DNA of 64,000 nucleotides, taken from assembly GCF_030816015.1 (NCBI RefSeq), contig NZ_JAUSXN010000001.1:3782001-3846000 (forward strand). The letters are read 5' to 3'. Source of the stretch: Pedobacter sp. W3I1 (GTDB taxonomy: Bacteria > Bacteroidota > Bacteroidia > Sphingobacteriales > Sphingobacteriaceae). Both the position numbers and the translations under genes were made by a program. Positions 47,652-56,924 of this stretch are shown piece after piece (position 1 is the stretch's first letter; each line of letters begins with the position of its first letter). The notes under the pieces are model-generated. The model made no database searches. It worked only from the letters and a program-made list of their open reading frames with translations, and was not told the DNA's origin.

Positions 47652-47683
47652 AAATTTCTCTGGTATAACAGCCAGAGAAATTT
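47652..47683 (+). terminator. Possible partial terminator after susD
   Basis: AAATTTCTCTGG at 47652-47663 pairs exactly with CCAGAGAAATTT at 47672-47683 around an 8-base loop, and a T-rich run follows within 20 bases. It may lower expression of the downstream enzyme genes relative to SusCD. The T tract is not immediate, so termination may be partial. Confidence 0.55.
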
Positions 47684-47741
47684 CCTTTCTCCATCCTTTT
47701 TAAAGTCGATGGACCTACCAAAACAATAAATCTATCTCTCC

Positions 47742-48722
47742 ATGAGGAAACACTTACTTTTACTGATTTTCTTATTTACCTATTGTTCATTACAAGCTCA
47801 GGTTTTGTTAAAAACACCATCTGAAGCCACTCCCCCAACCAAAACCTTAACCAAAGAGGCCTCAGCCCTTAATTTTATTGCTATGGGCGATTGGGGGCGT
47901 AACGGTGCCGACCATCAAAAACAGGTTTCGCAGCAAATGGGAATAACCGCAGCTGATGTGAAAGCACAATTTATCATTTCTACCGGCGATAACTTCTACC
48001 CTAGTGGTGTAATCAGCGAGCACGATCCGCTTTTTAAATATTCTTTTGAAGATATTTATACGGCATTTTCTTTACAATGGGACTGGTATCCGGTACTGGG
48101 CAACCACGATTACAAATCTAACCCGGATGCGCAGGTTGCCTACTCTAAAATCAGCAGAAGATGGAAAATGCCTTCCCGTTATTATGCAAAGAAATTTCCT
48201 ATCAATGGAGATGCCAATAATCAGGTATTGATTGCTTTTATTGATACCAACCCATTAATTCCGGAGTTTTATAAAAACGCAGAGTATGGCCCCAATGTAA
48301 AAGGCCAGGACACTACTCAACAGAAACGCTGGCTTGTCAAAGTGTTAAGCGATGAAGATCCAAGTATCAGATGGAAAATCGTTGTAGGCCATCATCCCAT
48401 GTATACTGGGGGGAGTAGAACAGATGGATATGACACGAAAGCGATCCGCAGTTCACTTAAACCGGTTTTTGATCGTTATGGTGTTGATGTATACCTTACG
48501 GGGCACGAACACAGCTTACAATACATTAAACCGGCAGGTAAAACACATCATTTCATTTCTGGAGCCGCTTCAGAAAAAACGCCTGTAAAACTGATCGACG
48601 ATGCACAGATGGTGGCCTCCGTTTATGGTTTCATGCTCTTTTCAATCAGCAAAGATCTGATCAGGGTACAAACCATTGATGACGACGGACAAATTATTTA
48701 TACAACGTTGATTAAAAAGTAA
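47742..48722 (+). CDS. Exported purple acid phosphatase-like metallophosphoesterase
   Basis: This 326-residue protein has a signal peptide (residues 1-20). It carries the five metallophosphoesterase blocks in the arrangement of tartrate-resistant acid phosphatase: GDWGR (D50), GDNFYPSG (D83 and Y86, the iron-Tyr), GNHDY (N121, H122), GHHPMYTGG and GHEHS. TRAP-type enzymes hydrolyse phosphomonoesters. In this locus it could free inositol from inositol phosphate or phosphoglycan products in the periplasm. It starts 108 bases after susD. Confidence 0.9.
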   Translation: MRKHLLLLIFLFTYCSLQAQVLLKTPSEATPPTKTLTKEASALNFIAMGDWGRNGADHQKQVSQQMGITAADVKAQFIISTGDNFYPSGVISEHDPLFKYSFEDIYTAFSLQWDWYPVLGNHDYKSNPDAQVAYSKISRRWKMPSRYYAKKFPINGDANNQVLIAFIDTNPLIPEFYKNAEYGPNVKGQDTTQQKRWLVKVLSDEDPSIRWKIVVGHHPMYTGGSRTDGYDTKAIRSSLKPVFDRYGVDVYLTGHEHSLQYIKPAGKTHHFISGAASEKTPVKLIDDAQMVASVYGFMLFSISKDLIRVQTIDDDGQIIYTTLIKK

Positions 48723-48793
48723 ATTTTTCCTTAATTAAGGCCTATTTTAGCTAATAAATCAAGAATAGCCAATCAATAGTTTACAAATACAAT

Positions 48794-50020
48794 ATGACCG
48801 TTAGCCAATCTACGCAAAAGGATATGCTTTTACCGAAAAAGAAAAGGTTGCTTTCTTTAGATGCACTGCGTGGCTTTGATATGTTCTGGATCATTAGCGG
48901 GGAAGGCATTTTTCATGGCCTGGCCAATGGTGTAATGGCAGAACATGCCCTCATTAGAAACCCCGGCGATTGGACCATTGCTACCAATGGTAGTTTATCG
49001 TTTCTCGAAAGATTACTGGTTGGCATCAGCAATCAGCTACACCACTCACCATGGAACGGTTTTACTTTTTATGACCTTATTTTTCCGCTCTTTATCTTTA
49101 TATCCGGTGTTTCTATGCCTTTTTCCTACGAAAAACATTTAAACTCGGGCGACGATAAAAAAAAATCGGCAAAAAGTATTTACTATGCCCTGATTAGAAG
49201 AACATTGATTCTAATAATACTTGGAATGGTGGTTAACGGAATATTAAAATGGCAAGGCTACGAAAGCACACGGTTTGCCAGCGTATTGGGCCGCATAGCC
49301 TTATCAACTTTTTTCGCTGCTTTAATCTATCTTAATTTTTCATTAAAAAATCAATTAATCTGGTTTGTAGGCATCTTGGCAGGTTACTATATTTTAATGA
49401 TAGTGGTGCCTGTACCTGGTTTTGGAAATGGCATTTTAACACCAGAAGGCAATTTGGCTGCTTATGTAGATCGCCTCTTGCTGCCAGGAAAATTACACCG
49501 AACAGTCTACGATCCTGAAGGATTGTTAAGTACCATTCCGGCTATCGCAACCGCACTTTTAGGCGTATTTACAGGGTCATTTCTGAATTCTAAAAGCGGT
49601 CGTTTTACGGCTACAAAAAAAGCTTTTAGTTTGCTGATTGCCGGCATCTTACTGATTTCCATCGGCTTGATCTGGAATATGTTTTTTCCCATCAACAAAA
49701 ACATGTGGACCAGTTCTTTTGTGCTGGTTACCGGAGGCTTCAGCGTCATTTTACTCCTGTTATTCTATTACATTATAGATGTTAAAGGCTTGGTAAAATG
49801 GAGCATGCCTTTTATCTGGATCGGTACTAACTCTATTTTAATTTACGTTTGTGCACACGGGCTTTTCAATTTCGAATCTACTTCAACCTTCCTCTTTGGT
49901 GGGCTTATCGCCAATATACCCTTAGCCTGGCAACAGGCTGCTTTATGGCTGGGCGTACTGCTGATACAGCTTGGGATATTAAAATTCCTTTATGATAGAA
50001 AATGGTTTTTAAAGGTTTAA
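48794..50020 (+). CDS. Heparan-alpha-glucosaminide N-acetyltransferase-like membrane protein (DUF5009)
   Basis: This 408-residue protein has about ten transmembrane segments. It opens with RLLSLDALRGFDMFWIISGEG and has the HHSPWNGFTFYDLIFPLFIF segment. This matches the HGSNAT family, whose conserved His-x-x-Trp-Asn-Gly region holds the residue thought to carry the acetyl group across the membrane (candidates H83 and H84 here). HGSNAT moves acetyl from cytosolic acetyl-CoA to terminal alpha-glucosamine outside. The next gene encodes the alpha-N-acetylglucosaminidase that would use that product, as in the lysosome. That functional link is inference. Confidence 0.85.
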   Translation: MTVSQSTQKDMLLPKKKRLLSLDALRGFDMFWIISGEGIFHGLANGVMAEHALIRNPGDWTIATNGSLSFLERLLVGISNQLHHSPWNGFTFYDLIFPLFIFISGVSMPFSYEKHLNSGDDKKKSAKSIYYALIRRTLILIILGMVVNGILKWQGYESTRFASVLGRIALSTFFAALIYLNFSLKNQLIWFVGILAGYYILMIVVPVPGFGNGILTPEGNLAAYVDRLLLPGKLHRTVYDPEGLLSTIPAIATALLGVFTGSFLNSKSGRFTATKKAFSLLIAGILLISIGLIWNMFFPINKNMWTSSFVLVTGGFSVILLLLFYYIIDVKGLVKWSMPFIWIGTNSILIYVCAHGLFNFESTSTFLFGGLIANIPLAWQQAALWLGVLLIQLGILKFLYDRKWFLKV

Positions 50021-50052
50021 GAGGAAGCTAATATAGGTTCCCTATGGTAAAA

Positions 50053-50084
50053 AGATCCTGAAATAAGTTCAGGATGACGAAACG
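50053..50084. repeat. Short hairpin repeat between the acetyltransferase and GH89 genes
   Basis: This is the same 31-base unit as 17361-17391 with one mismatch (TCCTGAA-TTCAGGA stem). It lies inside the operon. Confidence 0.8.
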
Positions 50085-50129
50085 AGTGATATCGTTTGCG
50101 CTAAACATCGAAACAAACAAAACGAATAG

Positions 50130-52341
50130 ATGAAATTAAAAATATACTTTCTGGCTGCATTTTTAGTATTCGCATTTGCTAAAACAAGGGCACAAACTGA
50201 TCTGTCTGCTTCAAATGCGCTGATTAAAAGGGTCCTACCCAAACAACATCAGGCTTTTTTAACCGAAAGTATTGCTGCTGAAAATGGCCTGGATGTATTT
50301 GAAATCGAAAGCAAAAAAAACACCATCATTTTAAGGGGGAGCAGTGGCGTGGCTATTACTTCGGCTTTTTACTACTATTTAACAGAATATGCCCACTGCC
50401 AGATTACCTGGAATGGCGTTAACCTTAAATTGCCTCAAAACCTACCGATGGTTAAAAACAAAGTAAGGAAATCTACACCTTACGAATACCGCTATTACCT
50501 TAACTACTGTACTTTTAACTATAGCATGAGCTGGTGGGGCTGGGCCAGATGGGAGAAAGAGATAGACTGGATGGCGCTTCATGGTATTAACATGCCATTG
50601 GCCATTACCGGAGAAGAATATACCTGGTACCTTGTGTATAAAGAAATGGGCTTTAGCGATACCGATCTTAAGGATTTCTTTACTGGTCCGGCTTATTTTT
50701 CATGGTTTTGGATGGGGAATATAGATGGTTGGGGCGGACCGTTACCAATAGATTGGATGAAAAGTCATTTCGAGTTGCAAAAGAAAATTCTGGCCAGACA
50801 GCGGTCACTTGGAATGAAACCTATTTTGCCTGCATTTACGGGGCACGTTCCGGCCGCATTTAAAAAGAAATTTCCGAATGCTAAATTAAAAGCCACCAAC
50901 TGGACAAACGGTTTTGCCGACACGTATATTCTCGATTCTGAAGATCCGATGTTTGCCTCTATCGGGAAAAAATTCCTTCAGAAACAAACCGCCTTGTTGG
51001 GTACCGATCATCTTTATTCTGCAGATACCTTTAACGAAAATGAGCCACCATCGGCCGAGCCCGAATTTCTAAGTAAACTGAGCGCAAGGGTTTACGATGG
51101 CATGGCACAGGCAGATCCGCAGGCCATTTGGGTGATGCAGGGATGGCTGTTTTACAGTGATAGAAAATTTTGGAAAGAGCCGCAAACAGAGGCCTTATTA
51201 AAGGCTGTACCCAACGATAAAATGATCCTTTTGGATCTGGCTACTGAAATAGAACCGGTATGGAAACGCACCGCTGGATTTTATGGTAAACCATGGATCT
51301 GGAACATGCTTCACAATTTTGGAGGCAATACTAATCTGTTCGGGCGGATGGATGTAATTGCAGAAGCACCTGCCCAGGCCTTAAACCATCCACAAGGAGG
51401 CAAAATGAAAGGTATTGGCCTCACCATGGAAGGTATAGAGCAAAACCCGGTATTATACGAATTAATGATGGCCAATGTTTGGCAATCGAAACCAATAGAC
51501 TTAAAAACATGGCTTCCTAATTTTGTTTTAAACCGGTATGGAAAAAACAATCCAAATGCTCAAAAGGCCTGGCAAATTTTAAGGAAAACGGTTTATCATG
51601 TTCCCGCAGACAAGTATATCAGAGATGGTGCCGAATCAATTATTCAGGCACGGCCAACCTTTGATTCACTAACCCGATGGGCTAAAACAACTTTAAATTA
51701 TCATGAACGCGATTTGCTCCCTGCCTGGGATGAACTGATAAAAGCTGCACCGGCTTGTCAAAATAGCGATGGCTTTCAGTATGATGTAGTAGATGTTACC
51801 CGACAAGCCATGGCGAATTATGCTTTACCCTTACAACGGAGTTTTGTAGCGGCATACCAAAGAAAAGATATGGCTACGTTTAAAGCAGAAAGTCAAAAAT
51901 TTCTTGAGTTGATTGATGATATGGACAGATTACTGGCTACCCGAAAAGACTTTATGCTTGGTCCATGGGTTAATCAAGCCAGGGCATGGGGCAATACCCC
52001 CGGCAGAAAAAGCGCTTTACGAAATGAATGCAAAAGACCTGATTACGCTTTGGGGTGATGAGAAAAGTCCTTTAAACGAATATGCCTGCCGGCAATGGAG
52101 CGGGTTGTTAAGTGATTTTTATAAACCGAGATGGGTGCTTTTTTTCGAACAGGCATCACAGGCCATCCAACAGGGAAAAGAACTGGATATGAAGCAATTT
52201 AACCAACAGGTAAGTGAGTGGGAATGGAGCTGGGTAAACAAACGAAAAGACTATCCGGTAAATACAATGGGCAATCCCGTAAGTACAGCGGTAGAAATGC
52301 ATAAAAAATACCGCAGTTTAATGGATAAAATGCATCATTAA
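50130..52341 (+). pseudogene. GH89 alpha-N-acetylglucosaminidase (NAGLU-like), frameshifted
   Basis: The frame from 50130 stops at 52058, but the plus-one frame from about 52000 to 52341 continues the family. The break is a run of five C at 51997-52001; removing one C restores a single 736-residue protein. It has a signal peptide (residues 1-21) and clear resemblance to human NAGLU: TGEEYTW, DTFNENEPP (E303), LHNFGGN and TMEGIEQNP (E434). The two Glu are 131 residues apart, against 130 in the human enzyme (E316, E446). It removes alpha-GlcNAc ends. A real shift would lose the last 100 residues or so; a sequencing slip in the C run is equally possible. Confidence 0.9.
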
Positions 52342-52362
52342 GCCTAAAAACAACTGAAATTC

Positions 52363-53880
52363 ATGAAAATTATTCCTTACCTGTTCATATTATCGTTGTT
52401 CGTTTTAAATGCCAGTGCCCGGCAGCAATCATTCAACATCGTCGATTTTGGGGCAAAACCTGGTTTACAACATACAAACAGCAAATACATTCAGCAGGCC
52501 ATTAATGCTGCTGCGAAAGTAGGTGGACGTGTAACTGTTCCATCCGGACAGTTCGTTACCGCTCCAATTGAGATGAAATCGAATGTAGAACTTTACCTTG
52601 CAGAGGGTGCAGAACTACTGGGCAGTATTAACCGCTTAGACTACGGAACAGAAGATGCTCAGCCGCTAATTTCCGCTAAAAAACAGCAAAACATCACCAT
52701 TTCGGGCAAAGGAACCATTAACGGCCGCGGCGCCGAAGTGGTTAAAAATCTGTTATTGTTCCTGCACCAGGGAATATTGAAAGATGAAACCTGGAAGGTA
52801 AAAAGGCCATCAGAAAGCAACAGGCCACGTTTAATTGCTTTTTCCAATTGCGAGGATATTATATTAAAGAACGTAACCATTAAAAACAGTGCAGGTTGGG
52901 TTCAGGATTTTGTAAACTGCAACAGACTTAATATCGATAGCATTACGGTAGAAAGTACCGCTTATTGGAATAACGATGGTATCGATATTGTAAACAGTAA
53001 AAATGTACGCATCACCAATTGTAATATCGATGCTGCCGATGATGGCATCTGCCTAAAATCAGAAGGGAGTCCTGGCATCTGCGAAAATGTATATGTGGCC
53101 AACTGTATTATCCGCTCGAGCGCCAGCGGTTTTAAACTCGGTACTGGTTCTTACGGCGGCTTTAAAAACATCAAAGTGCGCAATATCACAGTTTACAATA
53201 CTTACCGCTCAGCCATTGCCCTCGAAGCCGTTGATGGTGGATTTATAGATGGTGTAGATATCGAAGGAGTTACCGCTAAATACACCGGCAATGCCATTTT
53301 CATCCGTTTAGGCCATAGAAACAAAACGGATTTGTACAGTACAGCAAAAAACATCCGTATTGCAAAGCTAAAAGCCGATATACCCAATGCTAAACCCGAT
53401 GCCGGCTACCCCTTAGAGGGGCCATTACCTAAAGTAGCGCCACACAATTTACTTCCGGCATCCATTACCGGTATTCCTGGTCATTTGGTCGAAAATGTGC
53501 TGCTCGAAGATATCGAGATTAACTATGGAGGTGGCGCATCAGAAAAAACTGCACATATCCCTATAGATCAACTGGATACTGTAACAGAGAATGAAGCCGG
53601 ATATCCTGAATTTAGTATGTTTGGCGAACTGCCTGCCTGGGGATTTTATGTCCGCCATGCAACAGGCATATCCTTTAAAAATATCAAATTAAATTATAAA
53701 GAGACTGATTTCAGGCCTGCGGTTATCTTTGATGACGTAACTTCGATAGATATTGATGGCTTAGTTATCGAAAAAGGAGAAAATGTCCATCAGGTCGTTT
53801 TAAAAAAAACATCTAAAGTTTCCATTAAAAACACCAAATTACCATTAAACATTAAAGAAGCCATAAAAGAACTTCCTTAA
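52363..53880 (+). CDS. GH28-family glycoside hydrolase, second divergent copy
   Basis: This 505-residue protein has a signal peptide (IPYLFILSLFVLNASA) and a right-handed beta-helix. Catalytic-type Asp positions remain in NNDGIDI and ADDGICLK, but the GHG motif is replaced by ASGFKLGT and RIK is missing. It is not a close copy of the GH28 at 37225 (different loop lengths and C-terminal part), yet both lack the family His. In this locus a uronic-acid-directed activity is plausible but unproved. It lies 21 bases after the GH89 frame and 21 before the GH92 gene, so it is operonic. Confidence 0.86.
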   Translation: MKIIPYLFILSLFVLNASARQQSFNIVDFGAKPGLQHTNSKYIQQAINAAAKVGGRVTVPSGQFVTAPIEMKSNVELYLAEGAELLGSINRLDYGTEDAQPLISAKKQQNITISGKGTINGRGAEVVKNLLLFLHQGILKDETWKVKRPSESNRPRLIAFSNCEDIILKNVTIKNSAGWVQDFVNCNRLNIDSITVESTAYWNNDGIDIVNSKNVRITNCNIDAADDGICLKSEGSPGICENVYVANCIIRSSASGFKLGTGSYGGFKNIKVRNITVYNTYRSAIALEAVDGGFIDGVDIEGVTAKYTGNAIFIRLGHRNKTDLYSTAKNIRIAKLKADIPNAKPDAGYPLEGPLPKVAPHNLLPASITGIPGHLVENVLLEDIEINYGGGASEKTAHIPIDQLDTVTENEAGYPEFSMFGELPAWGFYVRHATGISFKNIKLNYKETDFRPAVIFDDVTSIDIDGLVIEKGENVHQVVLKKTSKVSIKNTKLPLNIKEAIKELP

Positions 53881-53901
53881 TATTAAATCCCATCCCTTAA
53901 T

Positions 53902-56205
53902 ATGTTGTTAACTGATTTGAAAAATATCACCTCAAAATATAAAAAAGGACTACAATTTCTGTTCTTACTGGCTACAGCTGCCATTTATACAGATGTTACT
54001 TATGCACAGCAACAGCATTTAATCCCTTATGTTCAACCTTTTTCGGGTACTTCGGCGAGCACCACATTGGCAAGCCAACATATTGAAGATAAAACCGAGC
54101 GTTTGGCCAATACCATTCCGGCGGTAGCACCACCATTTAGTATGACGCAGTGGACACCACAAACACAACTGACCGAAAAAAAATGCCTTGCACCCTACTA
54201 TTATAACAATAAAAAGTTTTATGGCTTTAGGGCAACACACTGGATTAGCGGTTCGTGCACACAAGATTACGGAAGCTTTACCATTATGCCCATTTCAGGC
54301 CAACTTAAAACTAAAGCAACTCAATATGCAGAGGATTACCTACACCAAAACGAAATTTCTACGCCATCCTATTATAAGTTAAAATTACCTCAGCATCAAC
54401 TGCTAACTGAAATTACAGCCAGTCTTAGAAGCGGTGTAATGCGCATAACTGCACTAAAAACAGATAGCGTTTATATTTTAGTGACACCAAACAGCGATCA
54501 AAACAAGGGATTTATTCAAGTTAACGCAGAAAAAGGTGAAATTTCTGGTTATAATCCTGTTCACCGGATTTATCAGGGATGGGGAGAACCTGCAGGCTTT
54601 AGAGGTTATTTTTTCATCCGCTTTAAAAAAGCCTTTACATCAGCGGGTGTTTATAGCGAAGATCTTATTTCCAACAAGCAAAATATCAGCAATAAAAAAG
54701 ATATTGGCGCTTTTGCAGGCTTTAAACTACAAAAAGGAGAACAGCTCATCGTGTATTCAGGCACTTCTTTTACCAGCATCGATGCAGCCAAGGCCAATCT
54801 GGAAAGTGAAATTAAAAATGAGGACTTTGATGCTGTTGTGGCAAAAACGAATCAAATTTGGGAAAAGTCGTTATCGCAGGTAAGCATTACAGATACAAAT
54901 GAAAAAGGGAAAAAAATCTTTTACACGGCCCTTTATCATGCCATGCAACATCCGAGGTTATACAATGATGTAGATGGAAAATATCCGCAGTTTGATGGGA
55001 AATATCAAAACAAAATAATAAATAAGGGTAATTATTACGATGATTTCTCTATGTGGGATATCTATCGTGCCCAGCTACCTTTAATTGAATTATTGAAACC
55101 CAATTTAGCCAATAGTTTAGTCAATTCGATGATACTTAAAGGTCAGCAAGGCGGCTGGATGCCCATTTTTCCTTGCTGGAACAGTTATACTGCCGCCATG
55201 ATTGGCGATCATACTACCGCCTTCATCGCTTCGGCCTATAATAAAGGCATCCGTAATTATGATGTTAATGAAGCCTATCGGCTGATGCGACAGAATGCCT
55301 TTCAAATGCCAGATTCTGCCGATTATTTGAATGGAAAAGGCAGACGTGGCATTAACAGTTACCTTAAATATGGTTATATCCCAATGGACGACAGTATTCC
55401 TAATGCTTTTCATAAAAGGGAGCAGGTGAGCCGGACCTTGGAATATGCTTATGATGATTATGCTCTTGCAAGCATAGCTAAAGATCTTGGCAAAGAAGCC
55501 GATTACCAGCAACTCCGAAAACGATCGCTCAATTACCAGAACATCTTTGATCCAGGTGTTGGGATGGTTAGGGGTCGCTTTGCCAATGGAAGCTGGTACA
55601 AGCCTTTTTACCCCGATCACCGTGAGCCATATATTACGGAAGGAACCCCAAGGCAGTATACTTTTTATGTGCCTCACGATATGCCTGGATTGATTAAATT
55701 AATGGGCGGAAGCAAAAACCTCGAAAACGAACTGGATTCTCTTTTCGATAAAAAGGAATATTGGCATGGGAACGAACCTGGCCACCAAATCCCCTTTTTG
55801 TATAATTACACCTCCTCTCCCTGGAAGACGCAGTTGCAAGTATCGCGCATTTTGGCAGAAGAGTACGGTGATGGGGCTGGTGGCTTAAGTGGTAATGATG
55901 ATGCCGGGCAGATGTCGGCATGGTATGTATTTGCAGCAATGGGTTTTTATCCGGTAGATCCTGTTTCAGGAAACTACCAACTAAGCAGCCCTTTATTTAA
56001 ACAGGCTGTACTATCTTTTAACAATGGCAAAAAATTAACCATAATAGCCATCAAAAAAAGTACAAAATCTATTTATAGTTCAAAAATCATTTTAAATGGA
56101 AAACCTTTTACCAAAAACCAAATTACACATCAATCGCTGGTTCAGGGAGGGAAATTGATTTTTTATCTGCAAGATCAACCAGCCAGGCTTCGAATCATGA
56201 AATAG
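53902..56205 (+). CDS. GH92 alpha-mannosidase
   Basis: This 767-residue protein has a hydrophobic N-terminal segment (FLFLLATAAIYTDVTYAQ) that acts as signal or anchor. The GH92 two-domain plan is visible: the N-terminal beta-sandwich begins around LIPYVQPFSGTSAST, and the helical barrel includes YDDFSMWDIYRAQLPL, HGNEPGHQIPFLYNY and GNDDAGQMSAWYVFAAMGFYPV, the last holding conserved acidic residues. Family members are calcium-dependent exo-alpha-mannosidases. It is the last gene of the rightward operon. It would remove terminal alpha-mannose from an oligosaccharide. Confidence 0.95.
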   Translation: MLLTDLKNITSKYKKGLQFLFLLATAAIYTDVTYAQQQHLIPYVQPFSGTSASTTLASQHIEDKTERLANTIPAVAPPFSMTQWTPQTQLTEKKCLAPYYYNNKKFYGFRATHWISGSCTQDYGSFTIMPISGQLKTKATQYAEDYLHQNEISTPSYYKLKLPQHQLLTEITASLRSGVMRITALKTDSVYILVTPNSDQNKGFIQVNAEKGEISGYNPVHRIYQGWGEPAGFRGYFFIRFKKAFTSAGVYSEDLISNKQNISNKKDIGAFAGFKLQKGEQLIVYSGTSFTSIDAAKANLESEIKNEDFDAVVAKTNQIWEKSLSQVSITDTNEKGKKIFYTALYHAMQHPRLYNDVDGKYPQFDGKYQNKIINKGNYYDDFSMWDIYRAQLPLIELLKPNLANSLVNSMILKGQQGGWMPIFPCWNSYTAAMIGDHTTAFIASAYNKGIRNYDVNEAYRLMRQNAFQMPDSADYLNGKGRRGINSYLKYGYIPMDDSIPNAFHKREQVSRTLEYAYDDYALASIAKDLGKEADYQQLRKRSLNYQNIFDPGVGMVRGRFANGSWYKPFYPDHREPYITEGTPRQYTFYVPHDMPGLIKLMGGSKNLENELDSLFDKKEYWHGNEPGHQIPFLYNYTSSPWKTQLQVSRILAEEYGDGAGGLSGNDDAGQMSAWYVFAAMGFYPVDPVSGNYQLSSPLFKQAVLSFNNGKKLTIIAIKKSTKSIYSSKIILNGKPFTKNQITHQSLVQGGKLIFYLQDQPARLRIMK

Positions 56206-56289
56206 TAAGCTAAACATAAGCAAGCTTAATTAATAGCCTTGCTCAGAACAAGCCAGGCATCTAATACCAGAAAAACATTTCAACTCAGG

Positions 56290-56430
56290 TTAATCTCTAA
56301 ATAGAATTAAGATCATGAGTAAAGCACTTAGGACAAGGATAAAAAGTATCATGCTTTTGGGGAAGATGCTTTCATCCACCTCATTCCCGGTTTTATCGGT
56401 TGTCTCTAAAGTTTTCTTTTCAAGTTCCAT
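56290..56430 (-). CDS. Small membrane protein, 46 residues
   Basis: The frame runs from ATG at 56430 to TAA at 56290. It encodes a charged N-terminus (ELEKKTLETTDKTGNEVDE) followed by one hydrophobic helix (MILFILVLSALLMILILF) and a short RD tail, a typical single-pass small membrane protein. I do not recognise the family. It converges with the GH92 gene 84 bases away. Confidence 0.5.
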   Translation of the reverse strand: MELEKKTLETTDKTGNEVDESIFPKSMILFILVLSALLMILILFRD

Positions 56431-56506
56431 TGTTAGCACTGTATAAATAGGATTTGACTCTGCTTAAGCCAAAAAGATTAAAAGCGGAAAATTTTATCTT
56501 TATTCA

Positions 56507-56755
56507 TTGGTTATATCGCTCAGAACATCTATATCAAAATACCTTCTCAGCAGCGTTTCCCTGCTCAGCCTGATCCATTTAAAGGCTCAGCAGCAGCTTT
56601 CTCATGAAAAAATGATTTGGGTAAATGAAAATAATAACATTGCCTGCGATACCATTGCTGTTATAAGCACTTCACACTTCCATGGCAAATGGGAAGCACC
56701 ACTGCTCTTTCTCCAGATCAGTTTTAAAAAGAACCTGGCTATACTATCAACCTGA
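56507..56755 (+). pseudogene. Possible gene remnant with signal-peptide-like start
   Basis: A TTG codon opens an 82-codon frame with a hydrophobic segment (YLLSSVSLLSLIHLKAQ) that looks like a signal peptide, followed by a short region of ordinary composition. It stops before any recognisable domain. No family is recognised; it may be a chance frame. Confidence 0.25.
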
Positions 56756-56793
56756 GTTCGATTATTTTCTTACGCAAGGCTAGGCGTTACGTT

Positions 56794-56924
56794 GAGGCTG
56801 TATCACATAAGTTGTGATTCCATTCAAACTTGTCACGTTGAGCTTGTCGAAACGCTTTGCGAGGCATTTAAACAGGTCCTTCGACAGGCTCAGGATGACA
56901 ATCTATATTTATGATACAGCCTCC
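56794..56924. repeat. MITE-like palindromic element, second copy
   Basis: The right end TTTATGATACAGCCTC and the left end GAGGCTGTATCA-ATAA are inverted copies with one insertion, and the inner TTGAGCTTGTCGAA / TCCTTCGACAGGCTCAGG pair is the same as in the element at 18549-18682. This copy has diverged ends but a conserved centre. Confidence 0.85.

Noticed and set aside
55117..55677. 186-codon antisense frame inside GH92
   Set aside because: The plus-strand GH92 motifs fill this region; the antisense frame reads like a shadow.
37225..56205. Heparan/heparin degradation locus because of HGSNAT and NAGLU homologues
   Set aside because: No polysaccharide lyases, sulfatases or GH88-type enzymes are present, and MIOX would have no role.
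56216..56245. Possible terminator after GH92
   Set aside because: The stem AGCAAG/CTTGCT is only six bases and has no T run.
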